Positions 4,843-11,110 of a stretch of 11,640 nucleotides of DNA are shown here, in pieces. Source of the stretch: Treponema sp. UBA3649. Lineage in GTDB: Bacteria; Spirochaetota; Spirochaetia; Treponematales; Treponemataceae. A program made the translations under genes and the position numbers. The DNA is taken from positions 1 through 11,640 of the forward strand of contig DFKI01000134.1 of the NCBI GenBank assembly GCA_002373325.1, written 5' to 3'. A model generated the notes under the pieces. The model did no database searches. It was not told where the DNA came from and saw only the letters and a list, made by a program, of their open reading frames with translations. How positions within the stretch are numbered: position 1 is the first letter of the stretch; the number at the start of each line of letters is the position of its first letter.

Positions 4843-5535
4843 ATGAAAATTCGGTCAGTGGAGCAGACTCTGCCAGGCGTGTATAAAATCGTGCCGGAAG
4901 CGGGGTCTGTCTTTTTTTTAAGGACATCTTATTTGAATCTCGTCGCGGAGGAATCCCTTGTTCCTTGTCCTTCATGCATAGCTGAGGATGACATTCTTTT
5001 TTCCTCCACCAAGGATGAGGCGGAAGGTGAGGCTGGTCCGGGTGTCTTTACCGACTGTGAATGGGAGGATTTGCTTCACGCCGCGCTTGTTTTTTCCGCT
5101 GAAAAAGCTGCCATGTCATATTTGGGAAGGGCGGAGCAGTGCAGGAGCGGTCTTTTCAGGAAGATTACAGGAAAGGGTGTCGAGAAAGAGGCCGTGAACA
5201 TCGCCCTGGATTATCTGGAGGACGAGGGGATTCTGGACGACGGACGTTTTGCGAGGGCATGGCTCAGTACCCGCTATGTGGATCATGCCGAGGGAAGGAG
5301 AAAACTTTCGGCGGAGCTTGCTTCGAGGGGTGTGGACAGAAAGACATCCGATGAGGCTCTGGATGACTTTTTCTCACGCTACAATGAGAATGATATATGT
5401 CTCAGGGCATTGAAAAAATATCTTCGGACACATTCTTCGACTGATGATGAAAAAATCAGGTCGCATCTTTTCCGGCTCGGATTCTCCCAGTCACAAATCA
5501 AACATGCCGTGAAATCTCTTGAAGAAACTGATTAG
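4843..5535 (+). CDS. recX: RecX family regulatory protein
   Basis: 230 residues. RecX binds RecA filaments and modulates recombination and the SOS response. The diagnostic part is residues about 85-230, made of repeated three-helix units. The first has AAMSYLGRAEQCRSGLFRKI, then LDYLEDEGILDDGRFARAWL with the family's xDDxRFA core, then GRRKLSAELASRGV. The last repeat ends LFRLGFSQSQIKHAV. The N-terminal 80 residues are poorly conserved but begin with the short beta-type segment (IRSVEQTLPGVYKIV) that longer, Bacillus-like RecX proteins also have, followed by an acidic stretch (about residues 47-66). recA is not in the window, so it stands apart from its partner gene, downstream of rpsI. No Shine-Dalgarno sequence precedes the ATG. 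Confidence 0.88.
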   Translation: MKIRSVEQTLPGVYKIVPEAGSVFFLRTSYLNLVAEESLVPCPSCIAEDDILFSSTKDEAEGEAGPGVFTDCEWEDLLHAALVFSAEKAAMSYLGRAEQCRSGLFRKITGKGVEKEAVNIALDYLEDEGILDDGRFARAWLSTRYVDHAEGRRKLSAELASRGVDRKTSDEALDDFFSRYNENDICLRALKKYLRTHSSTDDEKIRSHLFRLGFSQSQIKHAVKSLEETD

Positions 5536-5570
5536 GCACTGAATAAAGGATATCTTAAAGCTCTCTGAAA

Positions 5571-5624
5571 ATGAAAATGCCCCGTAAAGAGGAGACGGTC
5601 CTTACGGAGCAGGAGGTATTATGA
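5571..5624 (+). other. Possible 17-codon ORF overlapping a second micro-ORF
   Basis: ATG at 5571 opens MKMPRKEETVLTEQEVL and stops with TGA at 5622-5624. That stop overlaps the ATG at 5621 in an ATGA arrangement. No clear ribosome binding site precedes it. It may be a chance frame, the head of a decayed gene, or part of a leader. An inverted pair CCGTAA/TTACGG (5582-5587 and 5602-5607) lies inside it. Confidence 0.25.
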
Positions 5625-5638
5625 AGTACGTCCTATAG
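5621..5638 (+). other. Five-codon micro-ORF with consensus ribosome binding site
   Basis: ATG at 5621 encodes MKYVL then TAG. AGGAGG ends four bases before the ATG, the best Shine-Dalgarno match in the window. AAGTAC (5624-5629) and GTACTT (about 5650-5655), followed by a T-rich stretch, could form a weak hairpin. No gene follows on this strand. It could be a remnant of a gene start or a leader without its gene. Confidence 0.3.
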
Positions 5639-5692
5639 AAAGGGTGCTGTACTTTGCTTTTTCAATGCGGAAATCAGAGGCTCAAAAGGAAT

Positions 5693-6712
5693 CTAGAACT
5701 TTCCCTCATCGCCGTCACATCCCACAAGCTCGTTGTTGTCCTTGATGTATTTGATCACCTCATCAAGCTGGCAGAAAGCGAGTCCCACGACTGTATCCGC
5801 GCATCCGTAGTAGATTGCGATTCTTCCGCTCTCTTTGTCGGCAAGGGTCGCAACCGGGAATGTCACGTTGGGAACGAATCCCGTGGTCTCGTATGGAGCT
5901 TCCGGTGTGAGCATGTATCCGCCCGCACGGTAAAGGACTTTGCTCGGGGTTTCCAAATCAAGGAGTGCCGCGCTGAATGAGTAGACGAATCCTGAGCATG
6001 TGCTTGAGACTCCGTGGTAGAAAAGAAGCCATCCCTCGTCGGTCTCAATGGGTGCAGGTCCTGGTCCGATTTTAACTCCCTGCCACCATCCTTTTCCTCC
6101 CCTCTGCATGACGCATCTGTGCTCGCCCCAGTATCTGAGGTCGGGACTCTGGCTAAGCATCACGTCGCCGAAAGGTGTGTGTCCTGAGTCGGAGGGTCTG
6201 CTCAGCATGAGATATTTTCCGTTGACTTTTCGCGGGAAAAGAACTCCGTTTCGGTTGAAGGGCAAAAATGGATTTTCCAGACGCACGAAGGATTTGAAAT
6301 CCTTGGTCTTCGCAAGTCCTATGGAGGCTCCGTTGAAATCTCCGCACCAGATAATGTAATATGTGTCGTCAATCCTCACGCAGCGGGGGTCGTAGGCGTA
6401 GAAGGGATCCCAGTCCTTTCCGCTCTCGTCCTTCATGTGGATTTTTTCCTGGTCGTATTCCCAGTGGATTGCGTCCTTGGAATGTCCGAGATAAAGGAAC
6501 GGCCGTCCTGTGGTGGTCTCTCCGCGGAAGACTCCGATGAAAGCTCCTTCGTAGGGAACCACCGCGCTGTTGAATATGCGTCCCATCCCCGGGAATGGAT
6601 TCCTGTCGATTACGGGATTCTCTGAATACCTCCACACGGGAAGTGTCCATCCTGCGGGCTTTTCCTGCCACGGCATGTTCGGGATATTTTCTCCGTTGAT
6701 AATCTTGCTCAT
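5693..6712 (-). CDS. GH130 family beta-1,4-mannooligosaccharide phosphorylase
   Basis: 339 residues, the size of GH130 subfamily 2-like enzymes. These act in the cytoplasm on imported mannan oligosaccharides, using phosphate to release mannose 1-phosphate. Family segments in order: NPVI (32-35), FNSAVVPYEG (47-56), GVFRGE (60-65), YAYDPR with Asp108 as the likely catalytic acid, YYIIWCGDFNG (118-128), PFNRNGVLFPRK (151-162), LSRPSD (170-175), GPGPAPIETDEGWLLFYHG, PYETTGFVPNV and YYGCADT. The pattern is closest in memory to Ruminococcus albus RaMP2. Exact substrate (mannobiose, longer chains or mannosyl-N-acetylglucosamine) is not certain. There is no signal peptide. GAGG lies six bases before the ATG. 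It has a perfect TTGACA promoter box and a palindromic operator candidate. No transporter or mannanase gene is adjacent. Confidence 0.9.
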   Translation of the reverse strand: MSKIINGENIPNMPWQEKPAGWTLPVWRYSENPVIDRNPFPGMGRIFNSAVVPYEGAFIGVFRGETTTGRPFLYLGHSKDAIHWEYDQEKIHMKDESGKDWDPFYAYDPRCVRIDDTYYIIWCGDFNGASIGLAKTKDFKSFVRLENPFLPFNRNGVLFPRKVNGKYLMLSRPSDSGHTPFGDVMLSQSPDLRYWGEHRCVMQRGGKGWWQGVKIGPGPAPIETDEGWLLFYHGVSSTCSGFVYSFSAALLDLETPSKVLYRAGGYMLTPEAPYETTGFVPNVTFPVATLADKESGRIAIYYGCADTVVGLAFCQLDEVIKYIKDNNELVGCDGDEGKF

Positions 6713-6723
6713 AAGTGCCTCGT

Positions 6724-6741
6724 TTAGGTAAATTTAACTAA
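6724..6741. promoter_or_regulatory. Candidate repressor operator of the GH130 gene
   Basis: TTAGGTAAATTTAACTAA is an 18-bp palindrome with a single mismatched pair. It covers the predicted transcription start of the GH130 gene, 12 bases before its start codon. A related half, AATTTACTTAA (6755-6765), lies 24 bases away in the promoter spacer, matching AATTTAACTAA (6731-6741) at nine of eleven positions. The protein that would bind it is not in the window. Confidence 0.45.
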
Positions 6742-6744
6742 TTT

Positions 6745-6773
6745 AATATCGCATAATTTACTTAATTTGTCAA
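6745..6773 (-). promoter_or_regulatory. Promoter of the GH130 gene
   Basis: A perfect -35 TTGACA (6773-6768) and a -10 GATATT (6750-6745) with a 17-base spacer on the minus strand. ATATTA with an 18-base spacer is an alternative -10. The flanking DNA is very AT-rich. Confidence 0.6.
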
Positions 6774-6839
6774 GTTCTTTTTTTATTTTTATTATATTTT
6801 TAATCTGCGCCATCGTCCGGATTGCACTGTTTCCATCAA

Positions 6840-6869
6840 TTGACAATGGATGCGGTTTCCCTGTATAAT
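6840..6869 (+). promoter_or_regulatory. Consensus promoter of miaB, leaderless arrangement
   Basis: Perfect TTGACA (6840-6845) and perfect TATAAT (6864-6869) with an 18-base spacer. The miaB ATG begins at 6879, nine bases after the -10. Transcription would start at about 6876-6879, leaving zero to three leader bases. Confidence 0.7.
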
Positions 6870-6878
6870 CTTTTTACG

Positions 6879-8258
6879 ATGACTTATTTTTTTGAAACAT
6901 ACGGTTGCGAGATGAACCGAGCCGAATCAGCGTCTCTTGAGCAGATTTTGATTTCACGCGGGTGGACTTCTGCAGGTGACTGCTATACCGCCGACATGGT
7001 GATAATCAACACATGTTCCGTCCGTGCATCCGCCGAGGAGCGCATTTTAGGAAGGCTTGGATTTTACTCCGGTTTGAAGAAGGTCCGCAACAAGGAGCCT
7101 GACGCAAAGACACGCTCGCTTGAAAAAGCCGTTGATTTCGTAAAAGATGGTCCCGTTCCCCTTACTCTTGTCGTGATGGGCTGCATGGCCGAAAGACTCC
7201 TGCACACATTCAAGACCCAGTGGCCGGTGATTGATTACGTGGTGGGAACCTACTCAAAAAACAAATTCGGTGACATCATCACAGCGGTGGAAAATGGCGA
7301 CACCCCGATTGACGTTGACGAGGAGCCCGCATACACTTTCGCACAGTCATCCTACGAGGAGGGAGCTTTCTCTACTTTTGTCCCTATTATGAACGGATGC
7401 AACCTGTTCTGCACTTACTGCATCGTCCCACACGTCCGCGGAAGGGAAATCTCTCGTCCTCTTGAAGGAATCCTCAGTGAGCTTGACATCCTTGGAAGCC
7501 GGGGAGTGAAGGAAATCACACTTCTCGGACAGACGGTGAATTCATACAGGGACAGTGACGGAACTGATTTTACCGGCCTTTTGAAAAAAATTCTCTCGCA
7601 CTTGGATTCGACAAAATCTTCTATAGAGTGGATACGCTTTGAGTCACCGCACCCCAGGGGATTTTCCGACGGACTGATTGACCTGATGGCAAGCGACGAA
7701 AGACTCTGCCGTGGAATTCATCTTCCGGTCCAGCACGGATCCTCACGCATCTTAAAAAGAATGAACCGACGCTACACGAGGGAAGAATATCTTTCGCTGG
7801 TTGAAAAACTTCATGCGAAGCTTCCGGGACTCGCTCTTTCCACCGACATAATGCTCGGCTTCCCGGGAGAGACTGAGGAGGATTTTGAGGAGGTCGTCTC
7901 CCTCATGCAGGAAGTAAAATTTGAGTCGGCTTTCATGTATTATTTTAATCCCAGGGAAGGAACTCCCGCCGCGAAGTTTGAGGATCAGATTCCGCTTGAG
8001 GTAAAAAAGGAGAGACTTCAGAAAATCATAGACATGCAGCTGAAAATCACGACGGAAACAATGTCGAAAAGGGTGGGCGGCACAATCAAGGTTCTGTGCG
8101 ACATAATCAGCCGTGACAACAAAAAGGAGCTTCTTGGAAAAACGGAGCAGAATCAGCGTGTGGCTTTCGAGGCATCCCCGTCTTTCATCGGAAAATTCGT
8201 CACAGTACGCGTTGATTCTCTTAACGGCAACACATTCAAGGGAACCATGATGGGCTAG
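6879..8258 (+). CDS. miaB: tRNA-2-methylthio-N6-dimethylallyladenosine synthase MiaB
   Basis: 459 residues. It is a radical-SAM methylthiotransferase that adds the methylthio group to i6A37 of tRNAs reading codons that start with U. The N-terminal domain binds one 4Fe-4S cluster through Cys10 (TYGCEMN), Cys46 (NTCSVR) and Cys102 (GCMAE). The radical SAM cluster is CxxxCxxC at Cys174, Cys178 and Cys181. Further marks are GREISRP, LLGQTVNSY, LPVQHGS, MNRRYTREEY and TDIMLGFPGET. The last 65 residues form a TRAM domain. Cys46 to Cys102 is about 22 residues longer than in E. coli MiaB, with a basic insert (KKVRNKEPDAKTRSLEK). The frame is open upstream to 6822, but those codons lie in the promoter, so the ATG at 6879 is chosen. 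It lacks a Shine-Dalgarno sequence. MtaB and RimO are excluded by the motif set. Confidence 0.96.
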   Translation: MTYFFETYGCEMNRAESASLEQILISRGWTSAGDCYTADMVIINTCSVRASAEERILGRLGFYSGLKKVRNKEPDAKTRSLEKAVDFVKDGPVPLTLVVMGCMAERLLHTFKTQWPVIDYVVGTYSKNKFGDIITAVENGDTPIDVDEEPAYTFAQSSYEEGAFSTFVPIMNGCNLFCTYCIVPHVRGREISRPLEGILSELDILGSRGVKEITLLGQTVNSYRDSDGTDFTGLLKKILSHLDSTKSSIEWIRFESPHPRGFSDGLIDLMASDERLCRGIHLPVQHGSSRILKRMNRRYTREEYLSLVEKLHAKLPGLALSTDIMLGFPGETEEDFEEVVSLMQEVKFESAFMYYFNPREGTPAAKFEDQIPLEVKKERLQKIIDMQLKITTETMSKRVGGTIKVLCDIISRDNKKELLGKTEQNQRVAFEASPSFIGKFVTVRVDSLNGNTFKGTMMG

Positions 8259-8315
8259 GCAAATCTCCGTCACTTGAATCAGTTGTAAAATAATCAGGAG
8301 GATTTGGGCTGCAAA

Positions 8316-10340
8316 ATGTCTTACTCGGTCATAAGTGCGCTTGCGTTGATACTTAACCTCATAATAAATCACGAGGCTCTCTGGCATTTTAAAATCAGTT
8401 CCAAAGCTTCGGAGACCGAACAACGGGCTGCCATCCGCTACAGTCATTTTCTTACGGCGGCGAATTGTTATTTTATTACAGACATGGCATGGGGAGTTTT
8501 ATACGAACATCACGACATTCCCGCTCTCTTTCCTTTTTTGTATTCTGACTGCATCTTCTATTTTATATTTATGTTTTTGACCATGCTTACCTGGGTGCGT
8601 TATACGATCGTGTATCTTGACAGAAAGGGACTGCGGAGCAAAATCCTTCTTTGTGCGGTGTGGTCCATATTTTTGCTCGGGCTTGTATATCTGATGGTCA
8701 ACCGTTTTTATCCGTTTATTTTTTCGTTCAATGAAAAGCATGAATACATAATGGAATCAGGCCGGCACATTGCGTTTGTCCTTCAGATTGCGCTTTATAT
8801 GCTGACTTCGATTTATATGTTCCACATCGCGCGAAAATCAAGTCCCGGAGTGAGGAGCCGTTACATTGCGGTCGGAGCCACCTGCTTTATGATGGGACTG
8901 TTCCTTGTGCTGCAGATATTAAATCCGAAATATCCTTCTTATTCCATGGGACTCATAATCGGAATCTGCGTGATTCATGTCTTTGTCGAGGCCGGGGAGA
9001 AAAGGGAAAAAGAGATTTACGATCACATCGCGACAAGTCTTGCGGAGGATTATGATGCGATGTATTACATCAACATAGAGACCGGAGAGTACAGGGAATT
9101 CTCTTCAAGCAAAAAATATGCCTCCATGAATGTTCCTGTAGATGACCGGGATTTTTACGCGGAGACCATGCTCAATATTGAAAAATACGTGCATCCCGAT
9201 GACAGGGAATTTGCCCGGAGCCTGTACACTAAGGAGACGATGCTGAAAAATCTGGAGGGCAGAAAATCATATTCCTATAAATACAGGGTGATGCTCGGTG
9301 GACATCCCAAGTATTTTCAGTTTACGGTGATGAACGCCTATGATGACAGGCATTTTGTCTTGTATGAGAAGGATATAGACGATGAGATTACGGCTGAGAA
9401 TATGCGTCTTGAAAATCAGAAAAAGCATGTAACGTTCAGTCAGATTGCGGAAATCCTTGCGGTAAATTACGACGTGATATATTATGTTGATGCGGAGGAC
9501 TCAAGTTACATCAGCTACGAATGCAGGAATATTTACGGACGCTTGGACATGCAGAAATCTGGGGATGATTTTTTTATGGACTCCCGGAATGACATTGCGA
9601 ATATTGTTCATAAAAATGACCGCGACATTGTGTTCGAATTTCTTTGCAGGGACCACATAATCGGCTCTTTAAAAACTCAGAAAAGCTGCAGCATCGATTA
9701 CCGCATTTTGGCATTCAAAAAAACTCATTATGTCAGGATGACCGTAAGAAAAACAGCCGACTGCACACATTATATCATTGGCATCGAAAATATAGATGAT
9801 GAGGTCAGAAAGGAGAAGGAGCGTCTTAAGGAATTGAATGCGGAGAAGGAACTTGCGAGACGCGATGATCTTACCGGCGTGAAAAATAAGACAGCATATA
9901 ATGAGCTTGAAGAATCAGTCCAGGCGAACATTGACAACGGGATGGATTATCTTCCGTTCGGGCTTGTCGTTTGTGATGCCAACAACCTGAAGATGATAAA
10001 TGACAAGGAAGGTCATGCTGCTGGGGATGAGTATATAAAAAAATCCGCGGCGCTTCTCCGTTATGTTTTCAACCACAGTCCGGTGTTCAGGGTCGGAGGA
10101 GATGAATTCGTCGTGTTTTTGAGGGGCGATGATTATTCAAACAGGACTGAGCTCATGGAACGCTTTCGTGCACGCATCCTGGAAAATCTTAAGTCAGGCT
10201 CTGGACCTGTGATGGCGTCAGGAATGGCTGAATATGTTCCTGAAAAAGACAATCTTGTGTCGGAGATTTTTGACCGTGCGGATAAGAAAATGTACGAAAA
10301 CAAACGGAAGCTCAAGAAGAAAGAGAACTCCCAAGATTAA
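8316..10340 (+). CDS. Membrane diguanylate cyclase: seven helices, two PAS-like domains, GGDEF
   Basis: 674 residues. The N-terminal 225 hold about seven hydrophobic segments (near 3-18, 45-62, 74-100, 109-127, 152-172, 184-203 and 211-225). Two similar PAS-like modules follow, about 244-356 and 383-495. Each starts DYDxxYYxx-type, has a middle HPDDRE or HKNDRD motif, and ends IDDE. The GGDEF domain (about 515-670) begins RRDDLTGVKNK and has an intact GGDEF at 594-598, so it should make c-di-GMP from GTP. The RxxD inhibitory site is absent (FNHS at that place). The start is uncertain. AGGAGG at 8296-8301 is two bases from TTG 8304 and 14 bases from ATG 8316; ATG is preferred. It begins 57 bases after miaB, possibly co-transcribed. 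The sensed signal is unknown. Confidence 0.9.
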   Translation: MSYSVISALALILNLIINHEALWHFKISSKASETEQRAAIRYSHFLTAANCYFITDMAWGVLYEHHDIPALFPFLYSDCIFYFIFMFLTMLTWVRYTIVYLDRKGLRSKILLCAVWSIFLLGLVYLMVNRFYPFIFSFNEKHEYIMESGRHIAFVLQIALYMLTSIYMFHIARKSSPGVRSRYIAVGATCFMMGLFLVLQILNPKYPSYSMGLIIGICVIHVFVEAGEKREKEIYDHIATSLAEDYDAMYYINIETGEYREFSSSKKYASMNVPVDDRDFYAETMLNIEKYVHPDDREFARSLYTKETMLKNLEGRKSYSYKYRVMLGGHPKYFQFTVMNAYDDRHFVLYEKDIDDEITAENMRLENQKKHVTFSQIAEILAVNYDVIYYVDAEDSSYISYECRNIYGRLDMQKSGDDFFMDSRNDIANIVHKNDRDIVFEFLCRDHIIGSLKTQKSCSIDYRILAFKKTHYVRMTVRKTADCTHYIIGIENIDDEVRKEKERLKELNAEKELARRDDLTGVKNKTAYNELEESVQANIDNGMDYLPFGLVVCDANNLKMINDKEGHAAGDEYIKKSAALLRYVFNHSPVFRVGGDEFVVFLRGDDYSNRTELMERFRARILENLKSGSGPVMASGMAEYVPEKDNLVSEIFDRADKKMYENKRKLKKKENSQD

Positions 10341-10849
10341 ATCAGCCCCAGCTCTTTGTAAATTTTTTCTATCACCTTGGACTTGTGGTTTATGTATGAG
10401 TCAATGTCATGCGGATAAAGTTTCGCCGCCTCAAGCTTGATTTCGCTGTATGCTTTCACAGCCTCAGGATGGGTACGAAGATAGTCCCTGAATGAAATGT
10501 GTCTTTTGAGTTCCCGTGAATCCTTGGGACAGACATAAAGATGATGATCCATGAGGTGCTCTTTTCCAGAATAATCAAAGGCTTCCCTTCCTTCGATTCC
10601 ACAATTTCCCTTGTGGATGTAGCCGATTTCCGCAAGCGATTTGATTGCGGACTCAAGGTCTTCCGGATTTACGACAACGTCAATGTCGATAATCGGTTTT
10701 GCACAAAGACCTTCCACCGACGTGCTTCCCACATGCTCAATCGACAAGGCAAGTTTTCCCAGCGCCTCTTCAATTTCTTTTTTTATGTCTCCGAATGCCT
10801 GCTTCCATTTTTCATCGTAAGGAAGGACTACAATATTTCTGATTGCCAT
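10337..10849 (-). CDS. GrpB family protein (UPF0157, nucleotidyltransferase-like fold)
   Basis: 170 residues, the usual family length. The signature is IEHVGSTSVEGLCAKPIIDIDVVV (split here as EHVGSTSVEGL and KPIIDIDV, about residues 38-59). It includes the GS and the DxD of the nucleotidyltransferase-type core. HHLYVCPKDSRELKRHISFRD (HLYV and FRDYL parts) and the YINHKSKVIEKI end are also typical. The molecular role of GrpB proteins is not established; the same domain is fused to dephospho-CoA kinase in some bacteria. AGGAG lies seven bases before the ATG at 10849. Its stop overlaps the stop of the convergent cyclase gene by four bases. The 23-bp repeat array lies directly upstream, and no convincing promoter was found apart from weak TTGTCA or TTGAAA boxes. 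Confidence 0.9.
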   Translation of the reverse strand: MAIRNIVVLPYDEKWKQAFGDIKKEIEEALGKLALSIEHVGSTSVEGLCAKPIIDIDVVVNPEDLESAIKSLAEIGYIHKGNCGIEGREAFDYSGKEHLMDHHLYVCPKDSRELKRHISFRDYLRTHPEAVKAYSEIKLEAAKLYPHDIDSYINHKSKVIEKIYKELGLI

Positions 10850-10898
10850 TTTTTTCTCCTATCAGTTAAAAAGATTCAATTTCAAGTTACTGACAAAT

Positions 10899-10990
10899 CT
10901 GTCATTACCCGCCTCCATAGACTGTCATTACCTGGATTCTTAAACTGTCATTACCCGGCTTCTTAAACTGTCATTACCCGGCTTGACCGG
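10899..10990 (+). repeat. Four tandem copies of a 23-bp repeat
   Basis: Exact 23-base period: copies at 10899-10921, 10922-10944, 10945-10967 and 10968-10990. Each begins CTGTCATTACC. Copies 2 and 3 end with TTCTTAAA. Copy 4 continues into the first hairpin of the central element. Copy 1 is the most diverged (GCCTCCATAGA). Confidence 0.85.
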
Positions 10991-11038
10991 GTAATCCACT
11001 GCATACTGTTTAGAGATTATCGGGTCAAGCCCGATAAT
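10973..11038. repeat. Paired-hairpin intergenic repeat element
   Basis: Hairpin A: ATTACCCGG (10973-10981) and CCGGGTAAT (10987-10995), loop CTTGA. Hairpin B: ATTATCGGG (11016-11024) and CCCGATAAT (11030-11038), loop TCAAG. Each has nine perfect pairs. The two hairpins are also inverted copies of each other, so 10970-10996 and about 11015-11041 match in opposite orientation at roughly 23 of 27 positions. This is a common type of intergenic palindromic repeat. No ORF is present, and 10850-11110 holds no gene. Confidence 0.8.
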
Positions 11039-11069
11039 GACACGAAGTCAAGACAGATAATGATAATCT
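11024..11069 (-). repeat. Two 23-bp repeats in inverse orientation, right side of the array
   Basis: GTCAAGCCCGATAATGACA (11024 onward) and GTCAAGACAGATAATGATA (11047 onward) are spaced exactly 23 bases. On the minus strand they read as TRTCATTAT units matching the left-hand array. So repeats on both sides point towards the central hairpins. Confidence 0.65.
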
Positions 11070-11082
11070 TGATAGATTACAA

Positions 11083-11098
11083 GTTTCTTACAAGAAAC
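11083..11098. repeat. 16-bp palindrome just beyond the methyltransferase stop
   Basis: GTTTCTT (11083-11089) and AAGAAAC (11092-11098) are separated by two bases. It begins 12 bases after the stop of the minus-strand methyltransferase gene. It could act as a weak 3' end signal, but no T-run follows in that direction. Confidence 0.4.
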
Positions 11099-11110
11099 AT
11101 GAACAGTAAG

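Noticed and set aside
5536..5692. Insertion sequence remnant
   Set aside because: No transposase fragment, terminal inverted repeats or target duplication could be seen; only micro-ORFs and weak inverted pairs.
6822..6878. Upstream extension of miaB by 19 codons
   Set aside because: The extension overlaps a consensus TTGACA-18-TATAAT promoter, has no homology to MiaB N-termini and no ribosome binding site.
7752..8447. 231-codon open frame on the minus strand
   Set aside because: It lies antisense to the TRAM end of miaB and the start of the cyclase gene, both strongly supported, and its composition is unlike a conserved protein.
10541..10966. 141-codon open frame on the plus strand
   Set aside because: It is the shadow of grpB on the other strand and runs into the 23-bp repeats.
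10899..11069. CRISPR array
   Set aside because: The 23-base units are contiguous, with no unique spacers, and they invert around a central hairpin pair. No cas genes are visible.
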